NCBI GenBank assembly: GCA_900542565.1
Contig: UQOC01000006.1
Location: 4,743-68,742 of the forward strand
Source: an uncultured Eubacteriales bacterium
GTDB lineage: Bacteria > Bacillota > Clostridia > Peptostreptococcales > Anaerovoracaceae
Reading direction: 5' to 3'
DNA length: 64,000 bases
Every line of letters starts with the position of its first letter. Position 1 is the stretch's first letter. Positions 33,864 through 42,576 of this stretch are shown in pieces. A program made the position numbers and the translations under genes. Below the pieces are notes generated by a model that had not been told where the DNA came from, did not search any database, and was given only the letters and a program-made list of their open reading frames with translations.

Positions 33864-35351
33864 ATGAGATCAGAAAGAAAACAAGAAGAAAAGAAAGAAC
33901 AGGGGAATAAACGATTTGCAACAATACTTGCGGTAATATATATTATTGCAACAGCAGCCTTGCTTGTCACCACCTTTATGGTAGGCGTTGTTCCTATGAA
34001 GTATTTTGCCACCATCATTGCAGTGCTGCTGGTCATCAGCTTTTTTATCCTCAGATCGCTGCTTAGAAAGCCAGGCAAACCGGGCAAGGGAAAGAAACCA
34101 GCCAGAGAAAGTAAAAAAAGGGCGGCATCGGTATTTGCGATCATTATGATCCTGATATCGTGTACGGGAACATATTATATGGCCAACACGCTGGACTTTT
34201 TCGGCAAGATTTCCGGAACAGAGCAGACCCACGAATACTATGTGACAGTGAGATCAGAAAGCGAATACGACAGCCTAAACGATATCAGCGGTCAGACCGT
34301 CGGCCTTATGGATCTGGATGATGAGGTATATACAGAGGCCCAGGACAGACTAAAAGCAAAAGCGGAGGTGGATTTTGAGACTATAGGAGCTTTTGATGCC
34401 TTAGCTTCTTCTCTGATAGAAGGGCAGACTGATGTCATATTTTTAAACAGTGCTTACTATGATCTGGCCATTGAGGAAGTGGACGGCTTTACTGCTGACA
34501 CCACCAGGATAATCGATACGGTGGATGTTACCGTTGATGTCCAGTCAAATGCCAAGGCGGTCAATGTGACAAAGGAGCCGTTCAATGTGTATATAAGCGG
34601 TCTGGATACTACCGGTTCCATCGGCAATATTTCAAGAAGTGATGTGAACATGGTAATGACAGTAAATCCTCAGACAAAGACCATCCTGCTCACATCCATA
34701 CCGAGGGATTACTATGTGGATCTGGCCACAAAAGGGGCCAAGGACAAGCTCACCCATTCAGGACTTTACGGTATAGATGAGACGACAGCCACGGTAGAGG
34801 ATCTGCTTGGCATTGATATCAACTATTATGTGAAGGTTAATTTTACGACTGTTGTCAAACTTGTAGACACCCTTGGGGGAATAACTGTCAATTCCGATTA
34901 CAGTTTTTCTGCAAAGGGACTGGACGGACAGACATACAGCTTCACTGCCGGCGAAAACTATCTCAGCGGTGAGGCGGCCCTGGCATTTTCCAGAGAAAGG
35001 TATTCTTTTGCCGAGGGAGATAACCAGAGAGTTAAGAATCAGCAGGCGGTAATAACCGGTATAATCAATAAATGTACCAGCAGTTCCACCGTACTGACAA
35101 ATTATAACGGCATCCTCAATTCGCTGGAGGATAATATACAGACCAACATGACCCAAAGCGAGATATCATCGCTGGTCCGTATGCAGCTGGGAGATATGAC
35201 TGGCTGGACCATCCAGCGCTGCTCTCTGACCGGGAGCGGCATGATGACACCGGTATATTCCATACCAAATTACAGCGTGTATGTGATGGTACCGGACGAA
35301 TCCTCCATCAGCGAAGCAAAGACCCAGATAAATTCTGTGATGGGGAAATAG
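33864..35351 (+). CDS. LytR-CpsA-Psr (LCP) family cell wall polymer ligase, first copy
   Basis: 495 residues: a basic cytoplasmic N-terminus, hydrophobic segments at about 15-35, 40-60 and 85-110, a non-LCP region, then the LCP core from about 235. Core motifs: Asp-Val-Asn-Met-Val-Met-Thr-Val-Asn, Thr-Ser-Ile-Pro-Arg-Asp-Tyr-Tyr-Val, Gly-Ile-Asp-Glu-Thr, Leu-Gly-Gly-Ile-Thr-Val and Phe-Ser-Arg-Glu-Arg. These hold the arginines and aspartates that grip the lipid pyrophosphate. LCP enzymes move finished polymers from undecaprenyl pyrophosphate to peptidoglycan. It closes the second cluster. A TATAAT (33818-33823) upstream hints at its own promoter, with a poor -35. Confidence 0.93.
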   Translation: MRSERKQEEKKEQGNKRFATILAVIYIIATAALLVTTFMVGVVPMKYFATIIAVLLVISFFILRSLLRKPGKPGKGKKPARESKKRAASVFAIIMILISCTGTYYMANTLDFFGKISGTEQTHEYYVTVRSESEYDSLNDISGQTVGLMDLDDEVYTEAQDRLKAKAEVDFETIGAFDALASSLIEGQTDVIFLNSAYYDLAIEEVDGFTADTTRIIDTVDVTVDVQSNAKAVNVTKEPFNVYISGLDTTGSIGNISRSDVNMVMTVNPQTKTILLTSIPRDYYVDLATKGAKDKLTHSGLYGIDETTATVEDLLGIDINYYVKVNFTTVVKLVDTLGGITVNSDYSFSAKGLDGQTYSFTAGENYLSGEAALAFSRERYSFAEGDNQRVKNQQAVITGIINKCTSSSTVLTNYNGILNSLEDNIQTNMTQSEISSLVRMQLGDMTGWTIQRCSLTGSGMMTPVYSIPNYSVYVMVPDESSISEAKTQINSVMGK

Positions 35352-35378
35352 AGGGGGAAAAAAGATACTGGATAAAAA

Positions 35379-35428
35379 CCGGTGGCAGAAAACGGATTAC
35401 ATATTTTCTGTCCACCGGCCTTTTAATT
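35379..35428. terminator. Hairpin terminator between converging genes
   Basis: CCGGTGGCAGAAAA (35379-35392) pairs with TTTTCTGTCCACCGG (35404-35418) with one bulged base, followed by a T-rich run. It can serve the LCP gene on the + strand, and partly the DUF4125 gene reading toward it. Confidence 0.75.
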
Positions 35429-36028
35429 TGCCTTTTCCGCCTCATCAATGCTGTCATATCCATACAGCCCGGTCATGGTAGAGAGGATGTTTTCTGACAT
35501 GGACTGCCCGCGGGCAAGTAGCACATCTATATGGCGCAGATAGGCCAGGAGAAGTTCTCTTGGATAGGTTTCCAACTCGCCCCTTGCATAGGTTTCCATG
35601 GAGGTAAAGCCATATTTATCCTGGTCCGATCTGATGGGCCTTGACGAACCGGCCAGATGAGGGTATCTTGCCGCAAGGGCTTCCTCCCAGGTCATCATCT
35701 GATCAACGATCCTGCCTATCAGGGGATAATTTGAAAGAGGCACCGCAGGCAGATGGTCCCGCAGATATTTGTCGTAATATTGAGGGTCTGTATATGCCAT
35801 CATGCGTGCATATTTTTCCGTTACCAGATTGCGTCCGTCAGCGGCGCAGCGGGACAGATAGTCAAAATAGATGCCGATCATTTCCTGACTCCAGTTTTCG
35901 TACTGGCTCCTGCGCATTATGTAAAAGGTCTCTTTGTCGTCCTGACAGTCTGCACGGCCGCCGATATTGTCAACCTGCTGGAACATTTCCCATTCAATGT
36001 CTATGATCTTTTGGATCTGTTCGTTCAT
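35423..36028 (-). CDS. DUF4125 family protein
   Basis: 201 residues, mostly helical, with Ile-Glu-Trp-Glu-Met-Phe-Gln at the start and Arg-Arg-Ser-Gln-Tyr-Glu-Asn-Trp, the DUF4125 signature. Function unknown. It follows the DUF4037 gene by 20 bases and is the last gene of a three-gene minus-strand operon. Such trios recur in Clostridia; this co-occurrence is from general knowledge. Confidence 0.82.
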   Translation of the reverse strand: MNEQIQKIIDIEWEMFQQVDNIGGRADCQDDKETFYIMRRSQYENWSQEMIGIYFDYLSRCAADGRNLVTEKYARMMAYTDPQYYDKYLRDHLPAVPLSNYPLIGRIVDQMMTWEEALAARYPHLAGSSRPIRSDQDKYGFTSMETYARGELETYPRELLLAYLRHIDVLLARGQSMSENILSTMTGLYGYDSIDEAEKAN

Positions 36029-36048
36029 CTTTGCACCTCCTGAAAAGT

Positions 36049-37044
36049 TTAAACAGGGCAGTCGGCCATGGGGTGCATGGAGCGGATCTGAGGATCTATT
36101 ATCTGCTCCATGAGCTGGCCTGTGTAGTCCTGGGCAAAATCGCCGGCATCCCGCCGGATCAGTCCCCTGTCTGCCATCATATCAAGGATAAGTATACAGA
36201 TCTCCTCGGCGATCGCACAGGAATTGTCGCATACTGGGGCAGAAAACAGTTCTTTTATAAAGGCAGCCGCTTTTGCAATGCTTGCCTGCGACGGGCCGCT
36301 CATGGACGGGTCTGCATGCGTTCCGCCGTTCTGCCAGAAAGCCGCCTGTGACAGGTCTGAAAGCCCTCTGTACGACCACTTATAAAAGGGCATGGGCTTT
36401 CCGGCGAGAAGATATAGGGCGGAAATGGCCGTTTCCGCAAAACGGGCCATGGCAAGCGATGCGGCTACCGTATCGCCCCGTTTCAGGCAGCGGGGCAGAT
36501 TGTACTGACCTGACTGGGCCATGACGGCTGCCCGTGCGGCCAGCTTTTTCAGCAGTATGTCACGGGGATAAAACCTTTGCAGCCGTCGGCGGATGGCGCT
36601 GAATTCTCCGCTCCTGTCCACAAAGACTTCTCCGCTGGCAGCGGCCGCAAGGGCCGGTTCAGATATCAGGAACCAGTCCATGTTGGAGCTGGGACCTTCA
36701 GCACAGCCGGTGAACATCCTGTAAAACCTGCCAATCTCCATGACGCCCAGCCTGCCGGCATCTATCACATTATTTCTGTCAAAACCCATGAAAGATGATG
36801 GCAGCTTGTCATAAGCCTGCTGCAGCGTACTTCCCCAGCGGTCGAAATCATCTTTTTTCAGCCATATGCAAAAGCCCGGTGCAAAATCGTGATCTTGGGA
36901 TATTTCATCGTCATATCCAAGACATCCTGAACCTTCACCTGCAAGCCCGGCAGCATAGGAGTCCTTAAGCTGAGGAAACTGCGATTCTATCATGGGTCTG
37001 CCGAATTCTTCAAAATATCTCCGGGCGAGTTCCATCTGCTTCAT
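36049..37044 (-). CDS. DUF4037 family protein, nucleotidyltransferase-like
   Basis: 331 residues. Gly-Tyr-Asp-Asp-Glu-Ile-Ser-Gln-Asp-His-Asp-Phe-Ala-Pro (about 42-55) is reminiscent of the metal site of minimal nucleotidyltransferases, whose usual core is Gly-Ser-x-x-x-Gly...Asp-x-Asp. Here the second Gly-Ser is less clear. The rest is helical with Ser-Tyr-Arg-Gly-Leu-Ser. Overlaps the TPR gene by four bases, so the two are coupled. Biochemical role not known. Confidence 0.8.
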   Translation of the reverse strand: MKQMELARRYFEEFGRPMIESQFPQLKDSYAAGLAGEGSGCLGYDDEISQDHDFAPGFCIWLKKDDFDRWGSTLQQAYDKLPSSFMGFDRNNVIDAGRLGVMEIGRFYRMFTGCAEGPSSNMDWFLISEPALAAAASGEVFVDRSGEFSAIRRRLQRFYPRDILLKKLAARAAVMAQSGQYNLPRCLKRGDTVAASLAMARFAETAISALYLLAGKPMPFYKWSYRGLSDLSQAAFWQNGGTHADPSMSGPSQASIAKAAAFIKELFSAPVCDNSCAIAEEICILILDMMADRGLIRRDAGDFAQDYTGQLMEQIIDPQIRSMHPMADCPV

Positions 37045-37847
37045 TTGGCGTCCACCTCCTGCTCAACACGGGCGATCAGGCCATGCAAAGCATTGGCCGC
37101 CGGAGTGTCCCTGCCATAATCCCGTTCTATCAGCGAAAGCGCCTTCCTGAAATCGGCCAGAGCCTTATCTTTTTCTCCGCGGATAAGGCTGATCTGTCCG
37201 CGGGTTTCTATGGCAGCGCTGTAATGGACATCAGAATCGCCGGAAATCTTTTCAAAAAGGCTTACAGATAAGCCGCAGGCATCAGCAGCCTTTTGAAGGT
37301 CATTATCCAGAAGATATATCTGCGCCATATTAGAGTAGGTGGTGGCAATCTCGGTTTCACTGTCCTCAAGGCACTGCAGGATGCCCAGAGCCTTTTGCAG
37401 GTGTTCGATGGCCTGCGGACGGTCGCCGGAATCCTGACACAAGATGCTCATATTGTTGTGGAGAGTCGCCATGCGATAATCCCGGTCCAGACCGATGCAG
37501 CTGAGGATTTCCGCCGCCTGCGAAAACAGCATGAGCCCTTCTGCAGCCTCGCCTTGGGCAGCATAAGTGGTGCCGAAGTTTATAAGGGTGGTGGCATGGG
37601 CCTCCGTACCGTTCATATCAAGGGATCCTATGGCATCCAAGGCCTTTTGGTACAAAGGGATCCCCTTATCGTACCGGCCGGTCGCCCTGTAGAGACCGCC
37701 CAGCTCATTGCATATGGCGATCACTTTATCCTGTTCGCCGGCAGTTTCAGCCAGCCTTAGCTGCTGGGAAAGGAATGGCTCCACCTCGGAAATGCGTTTT
37801 TCGGCAAACATTTCATCGATATGGTCAAAAATTTCGTTGATAGTCAT
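37041..37847 (-). CDS. Tetratricopeptide repeat protein
   Basis: 268 residues made mostly of TPR units from about residue 25 to 255: helical pairs with the usual Gly/Ala-Tyr...Ala...Pro spacing (Gly-Gly-Leu-Tyr-Arg-Ala-Thr-Gly-Arg-Tyr; Ala-Gln-Ile-Tyr-Leu-Leu-Asp-Asn-Asp). No signal peptide, so cytoplasmic. It likely scaffolds the DUF4037 and DUF4125 partners. First gene of its operon; GGAGGA precedes the start. Confidence 0.85.
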   Translation of the reverse strand: MTINEIFDHIDEMFAEKRISEVEPFLSQQLRLAETAGEQDKVIAICNELGGLYRATGRYDKGIPLYQKALDAIGSLDMNGTEAHATTLINFGTTYAAQGEAAEGLMLFSQAAEILSCIGLDRDYRMATLHNNMSILCQDSGDRPQAIEHLQKALGILQCLEDSETEIATTYSNMAQIYLLDNDLQKAADACGLSVSLFEKISGDSDVHYSAAIETRGQISLIRGEKDKALADFRKALSLIERDYGRDTPAANALHGLIARVEQEVDAK

Positions 37848-38215
37848 GGGTCCTCCTTACATATATCCCCCCCGTGAGAACCACGGTGCTTCTGCCGGAC
37901 AATGATTTTCTATATATCGGCCTGAAAACTCCATCGCCTGAAAAGAGAAAATCGATGATTGAGTCTCACTTTCTGCAAAAAAAGGGAAACAGAGAGAGCG
38001 CATCAGGTTTATCTGCGTGAAATTCCTCCTGATAGCTGGTTTTACGCATAGCAGAGAGAATCCCGATCTGAAGGTCCTCAAAGACGCCTCAAGAAGGCAG
38101 AAAGGGGGATATTCTGTGTTGAATATATAATACCATAAAAAACCGCCGATCACGCAGTATTTTAATTGAATGGAATAACATTATATGGTAAAAGCTGCCA
38201 GAAAAGGGAGAGAAA

Positions 38216-38389
38216 ATGAAAGCAAAGCAGATTGAACGGATCTTGATTCCAGAGAAAGCAAAGATCCGATCACAGATTCTTTTATTTTGGAAAAAATCCA
38301 TTTTATTATTGAAAAAAGACTATGCTCATGATAAAATAATGACCATAGAAAGAAAAGCAGAGTATTCATGGCCGGGAGTTTTGGAATGA
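38216..38389 (+). CDS. Possible small basic protein (57 residues)
   Basis: ATG at 38216 follows GGGAGAG by about five bases. The translation is Lys/Ile-rich with a hydrophobic middle (Ile-Leu-Leu-Phe-Trp-Lys-Lys-Ser-Ile-Leu-Leu-Leu). No family recognised. A GGGAG...CTCCC hairpin overlaps the end. It may be chance. Confidence 0.3.
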   Translation: MKAKQIERILIPEKAKIRSQILLFWKKSILLLKKDYAHDKIMTIERKAEYSWPGVLE

Positions 38390-38633
38390 CGCATCGTCAT
38401 CTCTGAAGCTCCCGGTCTCGTTATGGGGCTTATGTGCCACGCAAGAGAAATCTTATGTCTTTAGGTTCAGGCTAGTATCGGGGCTTATGACCCCGGTTCC
38501 CCCGTTTTATGAGTGGCACCGATTTTTAGTATGATGGAGAATATGGGAGCCAGACATCGGCATACGCAATTCATAATGCCTGCTGCTGCAGCTTAAAATA
38601 TGTTGAAATACTCACATTCATTGCAAAAATAGG

Positions 38634-38662
38634 TTGTTACAGATTGAAAAAAAGAGTAGAAT
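38634..38662 (+). promoter_or_regulatory. Probable thrS promoter
   Basis: TTGTTA (38634-38639), 17-base spacer, TAGAAT (38657-38662), 45 bases before the thrS ATG. One plausible match per box, so moderate support. Confidence 0.5.
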
Positions 38663-38706
38663 ATGATAGGATTACATAATAATAAAAACAGAAAAGGGTG
38701 AGAAAA

Positions 38707-40452
38707 ATGGCAAAAGAAAAACTTAATTGGGAAGATGAACAGATAAGACATAATTATCGCCACACGGCGTCTCATATAATGGCCCAGGCCGTAAAACATC
38801 TCTGGCCTGACACCAAGCTGGCCATAGGGCCTGCCATAGATAACGGATTTTATTATGATTTCGAGTCCGAACACAAATTCGGAGAAGAAGATTTCAATAA
38901 GATCCAGAAAGAGATGAAGAAGATCGTACAGGCAAATTATCCCCTTGAAAGATTTGAACTGCCGAGGGCTGAGGCCATCAAGTATATGGAAGAAAGAAAC
39001 GAGCCTTACAAAGTTGAGCTGATCAACGATCTGCCGGAGGACGCTGTCATTTCTTTCTATAAACAGGGCGACTTTGTAGACCTGTGCGCCGGACCTCACA
39101 TGGATTCAACGGGACAGATCAAAGCATTCAAGCTGATGAGCGTTGCCGGAGCATACTGGAGAGGCGACTCCGACAGACAGATGCTCCAGAGGATATATGC
39201 TACCGCTTTCCCGACACAGGAAATGCTGGATGAATATATCACCAAGCTGGAAGAAGCCAAAAAGCGTGACCACCGCAAGATAGGCAAGGAAATGGATCTG
39301 TTCATGCTCACCGAAGAAGGACCGGGATTCCCGTTCTTCCTGCCAAAGGGCATGATAATCCGCAACGAGCTGGAGGCTTTCTGGAGAGCCGAGCACATCA
39401 AGAGAGGATATGAGGAGATCAAGACCCCGCTGATCCTCAACGAGCAGCTCTGGCGTACATCCGGCCACTGGGATCACTACAAAGATAATATGTACTTTAC
39501 CAAGATAGACGATGAGGACTATGCCATCAAACCGATGAACTGTCCGGGATCAATGCTTGTTTACAAGCGCAAGATGTGGTCCTACAGAGATTTCCCTATC
39601 CGCTGCGGTGAGCTGGGACAGGTACACAGACATGAGCTGTCCGGCGCTCTCCACGGATTGATGAGAGTAAGGACATTCACTCAGGACGATGCTCATATCT
39701 TCATGCTGCCGGAGCAGGTAAACGATGAGATCAAGAATGTAGCTAAATTCTGCGATGATGTATATAAGATGTTCGGCTTTGAATATCATGTGGAACTTTC
39801 CACAAGACCGGAAGACTCCATGGGGACCGACGAAGAATGGGAAATGGCCGAAAATGCTCTCAGAAACGCCATCGAGGAAATGGGCGTGCCGTTCGTGATC
39901 AACGAAGGGGACGGAGCTTTCTACGGACCTAAGCTGGACTTCCACCTCCAGGATTCCATCGGAAGGACATGGCAGTGCGGCACTATACAGCTGGATATGC
40001 AGATGCCTCAGAGATTCGACCTGACCTACATCGGACCGGACGGAGAAAAGCACAGACCGATCATGATCCACAGAGTTATCTTCGGTTCCATAGAGAGGTT
40101 CATCGGCATACTGATCGAGCACTGCGCCGGAAAATTCCCGCTGTGGCTTGCTCCTGTACAGGTAAGGCTCATGACCGTAACTGAAAAGTTCTCCGACTAT
40201 GCTCTCCAGCTGAAAGAAAAGCTGGAAGCCGCCGGCCTGAGGGTTGAAGCCGATATCAGAAATGAGAAGATCGGCTACAAGCTGAGGGAAGCCAGGAACC
40301 AGAGAGTGAACTACATGTGCGTCATCGGCGAAAGGGAGACCGAAGCCGGCACCGTATCCGTCCGTTCAAGCAAAGAAGGCGAACTGGGCGAAATGTCTGT
40401 AGAAGATTTCACTGCTAAGCTGCTGGAAGAGATCAGAGAGAAGAGGATGTAG
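38707..40452 (+). CDS. thrS: Threonyl-tRNA synthetase lacking the N-terminal TGS domain
   Basis: 581 residues from the ATG at 38707, chosen over the in-frame GTG at 38698 because AAAAGGG sits well before it. It charges tRNA-Thr. The sequence begins directly in the editing domain (His-Thr-Ala-Ser-His-Ile-Met-Ala-Gln-Ala, and Val-Asp-Leu-Cys-Ala-Gly-Pro-His with the editing-site Cys and His). It continues to the class II core (Met-Asn-Cys-Pro-Gly-Ser-Met, Gly-Gln-Val-His-Arg-His-Glu, zinc ligands Cys/His/His) and a C-terminal anticodon domain. Typical enzymes are about 640 residues with a 60-residue TGS domain first; here it is missing, with no upstream coding sequence to supply it. TGS-less forms occur naturally in some bacteria. 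Confidence 0.95.
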   Translation: MAKEKLNWEDEQIRHNYRHTASHIMAQAVKHLWPDTKLAIGPAIDNGFYYDFESEHKFGEEDFNKIQKEMKKIVQANYPLERFELPRAEAIKYMEERNEPYKVELINDLPEDAVISFYKQGDFVDLCAGPHMDSTGQIKAFKLMSVAGAYWRGDSDRQMLQRIYATAFPTQEMLDEYITKLEEAKKRDHRKIGKEMDLFMLTEEGPGFPFFLPKGMIIRNELEAFWRAEHIKRGYEEIKTPLILNEQLWRTSGHWDHYKDNMYFTKIDDEDYAIKPMNCPGSMLVYKRKMWSYRDFPIRCGELGQVHRHELSGALHGLMRVRTFTQDDAHIFMLPEQVNDEIKNVAKFCDDVYKMFGFEYHVELSTRPEDSMGTDEEWEMAENALRNAIEEMGVPFVINEGDGAFYGPKLDFHLQDSIGRTWQCGTIQLDMQMPQRFDLTYIGPDGEKHRPIMIHRVIFGSIERFIGILIEHCAGKFPLWLAPVQVRLMTVTEKFSDYALQLKEKLEAAGLRVEADIRNEKIGYKLREARNQRVNYMCVIGERETEAGTVSVRSSKEGELGEMSVEDFTAKLLEEIREKRM

Positions 40453-40504
40453 CAAACTTTTGTATCAGAATGCAGTATTGATCGAAAATACTGTATTTAG
40501 CAGA

Positions 40505-40556
40505 GGGCTGCCCGCTGAAGCGGCTGTATGAGCTGAAGACGGGGCGGCCCTTTTTT
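40505..40556 (+). terminator. thrS terminator
   Basis: GGGCTGCCC (40505-40513) pairs with GGGCGGCCC (40542-40550) with one G-U pair, followed by six T (40551-40556). Lies 53 bases after the thrS stop codon. Confidence 0.8.
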
Positions 40557-40583
40557 CCCGGGGGATCAAGCAAGGGGGAAAAT

Positions 40584-42005
40584 ATGAACTTCGAGAAACA
40601 CTTAAAGGAAAGCAGACTCGCCAAAGTATCGCTCATAATGCTGATCATAGACATGATAGCCTGCCTGTACATTGCAATGCAGTTTTTCAGGTATACTGGG
40701 ACAGGAGCCGGAATATGTGCCATGATCGCCGTGGCGGCAGTCGGTGCATTGCTGTTTTTATGCAATGTGAAAAAGACCAAGGCAGCGATCATCATAGAAG
40801 TGATACTTTCGGCTGCCCTTATCGTTGCTGTAATGCTGGTGCTGCGGATAAATTCACTGACCGGAGCCATAGGCAGGACCACTCAATACGAGGCGGTGCA
40901 GATCGTAACCCTCAAAGACAGCGAGATCGAGCCAGAAGACGATCTGAGCGATCAGGTGCTGGGCTATGCCAATGATGATGAGGGGGCTTACGAAAAGTCC
41001 AGTGAGATCCTTGTGGAAAATGATAAACAGGTCAAAGAGAGTCATCCTTACGCCGACACTCGCACCATGTACAGCGAGCTCGTGGCCGGCAATGCTCAGA
41101 TGATGGTGCTGACCAGCAATACCAGGAGCGACATGACGCTCATCGACGAGGAATACCAGGACAAGATCAAAGTACTTTTTGAAAAGAGGTATCCTCTGGA
41201 AGAAGTTGAGGTCAAGCCGGTGGACATCAGCAGCGAGCCGTTCACCGTCTATCTGTGCGGAGCGGACCTTTCCGCCGGTGAGGACATAACTTCCACAGGC
41301 AGGGGCGATGTGAACATCCTGCTGACGGTCAACCCCAACACATCAAAGGTAAACCTCCAGGTGATCCCGAGGGATACTTTAGTCTACATACCGTGCCGGG
41401 GTGGCAGCAGCAAGCTGTCCTACAGCGGTTGGTGGGGCGGCGTCCAGTCATCCATAGACAGCATAGAGGACAAGTTCGGCATAGAGATCAATTACTATGC
41501 AAAGATCAATTTCAACGGGCTTGTGGACCTGGTGGACGCCCTGGGCGGAGTTACCGTCAACAGCCATTATACATATTCCGCCGGCGGATATACTTTCTAC
41601 AAAGGTGAAAACTATGTGGACGGCGAAAAAGCCCTGATGTTCGTCAGAGCCCGCAAGATGCTGCCCGAAAACGAGCTTTCCAGAGGCCAGCATCAGATGG
41701 AACTTATCAAGGGTATTTTCAGGAAGTTCGCAGAAAATCCAGATTATGAAAGCAGCATGGCAGTCTTGAACGGACTTGAGGATAATTTTGTTACCAACAT
41801 TCCGGAAAGCGATTTTTACAAGGTATTCGAGCTGGTGGTCAAATTGCTGCCGGAGCTGGAGACCATGGAAAACCATACCATAAGCGGCACCTACGAGTGG
41901 CATTACGATGAGGTTCGGGAAGGCTATTATCAGTATTATTTCTACCCGGATGACGGTGAAGTGGAAAAAGTCCGTGACCGGATAGAACAAGTGCTGGAAG
42001 GATAG
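40584..42005 (+). CDS. LytR-CpsA-Psr (LCP) family ligase, second copy
   Basis: 473 residues with hydrophobic helices at about 15-35, 40-60 and 65-85, and an LCP core from about residue 225: Arg-Gly-Asp-Val-Asn-Ile-Leu-Leu-Thr-Val-Asn, Gln-Val-Ile-Pro-Arg-Asp-Thr-Leu-Val, Leu-Gly-Gly-Val-Thr-Val and Phe-Val-Arg-Ala-Arg. It shares the three-helix N-terminus and a long spacer region with the copy at 33864, suggesting paralogues. The two may serve different polymers, or be partly redundant. GGGGGAAA precedes its ATG. Confidence 0.92.
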   Translation: MNFEKHLKESRLAKVSLIMLIIDMIACLYIAMQFFRYTGTGAGICAMIAVAAVGALLFLCNVKKTKAAIIIEVILSAALIVAVMLVLRINSLTGAIGRTTQYEAVQIVTLKDSEIEPEDDLSDQVLGYANDDEGAYEKSSEILVENDKQVKESHPYADTRTMYSELVAGNAQMMVLTSNTRSDMTLIDEEYQDKIKVLFEKRYPLEEVEVKPVDISSEPFTVYLCGADLSAGEDITSTGRGDVNILLTVNPNTSKVNLQVIPRDTLVYIPCRGGSSKLSYSGWWGGVQSSIDSIEDKFGIEINYYAKINFNGLVDLVDALGGVTVNSHYTYSAGGYTFYKGENYVDGEKALMFVRARKMLPENELSRGQHQMELIKGIFRKFAENPDYESSMAVLNGLEDNFVTNIPESDFYKVFELVVKLLPELETMENHTISGTYEWHYDEVREGYYQYYFYPDDGEVEKVRDRIEQVLEG

Positions 42006-42511
42006 GAGGCCAGAGTGCAGACTGGGGGCCGCAGCGTGCGCAGCTGAGGTGGCAGCTGCAACCTCCTATTGCTGCCTGATACCGCTGCCGGATGTCGCTG
42101 ACAGACGCCGACTACACCGATAATACAAAAAAAACAAGTTTTGGGTGGACGAGTTCCACCCATCTTGTGTTTTTTGAAACTTCCAGGGGGGAGAGAAAAC
42201 GGGGGTTATGCTTGGAATATGCCCATAAATGACAACTATAGTTGTCATAATCGAGGTGCAGCCCCCGACTTCACTGCTTTCCACTCCCCCCTAAAAGGTC
42301 GAATACAAAAGAATCCGGTGTAGTCATTCCCCCTGACTGAAAGGAAAATCGTAAAATCGGTGTAACCGCTCCCCCTGTAACAGGTATAAAGAATGAAACA
42401 GGGGGATGCCGGAGAAGGAGGCGTCGGAGAGAAAATGCCGGTGCGGCCGCCGGAGAGAAATATTCATTATGAAAAGAGTCAGAGAGGGCTATTTTTTCAA
42501 GGGAGGAAAGA
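42006..42511. repeat. Hairpin-rich intergenic repeat region, element 1
   Basis: About 500 bases without genes. A hairpin GGGTGGA / TCCACCC lies near 42143-42163 inside a larger arm. An exact palindrome, TGACAACTATAGTTGTCA, lies at 42230-42247, with G-runs before it and C-runs (CCCCCTGA-type) after it. The same order (GGGGGGAGA, then the TGACAACT/AGTTGTCA dyad, then CCCCCTGA) occurs at 48660-48800. Probably a dispersed intergenic repeat family. Confidence 0.65.
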
Positions 42512-42542
42512 TTGACAAGAATATACGGGGGGGGGGTATACT
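42512..42542 (+). promoter_or_regulatory. Promoter with a ten-G spacer tract, first copy
   Basis: TTGACA (42512-42517), then nine bases ending ATATAC, ten G (42527-42536), then TATACT (42537-42542). The -35 to -10 spacing is 19, two above optimum. A homopolymer of this size in the spacer is prone to slippage, and losing two G would give the optimal 17. It lies 34 bases before the surface-protein ATG. A near-identical promoter lies at 45376. Confidence 0.85.
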
Positions 42543-42576
42543 TTATTATGGAAAAAAATTATTATAGGAGGGTCCA

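Larger units (their letters stand above)
37857..38706. other. 850-base intergenic region between the TPR operon and thrS
   Basis: Apart from the possible small gene at 38216 and the thrS promoter it holds no recognised gene. Near 38425-38519 there is repeated GGGGCTTATG (38425-38434 and 38480-38489) and GTGCCAC/GTGGCAC arms (38434-38440 and 38513-38519) that could fold into one long hairpin. No T-box specifier or AGGGTGG box is visible. An RNA element is possible but not shown. Confidence 0.4.

Noticed and set aside
37857..38153. 98-codon minus-strand frame upstream of the TPR operon
   Set aside because: No start signal, and Phe/Ser/Cys-rich content typical of chance frames in AT-rich leaders.
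38390..38706. T-box riboswitch before thrS
   Set aside because: I could not find the AGGGTGG box, a specifier loop or an adjoining terminator.
42512..42542. Invertible promoter (recombinase switch)
   Set aside because: No long inverted repeats flank the promoter, and no recombinase gene is near; slippage at G10 is the simpler mechanism.
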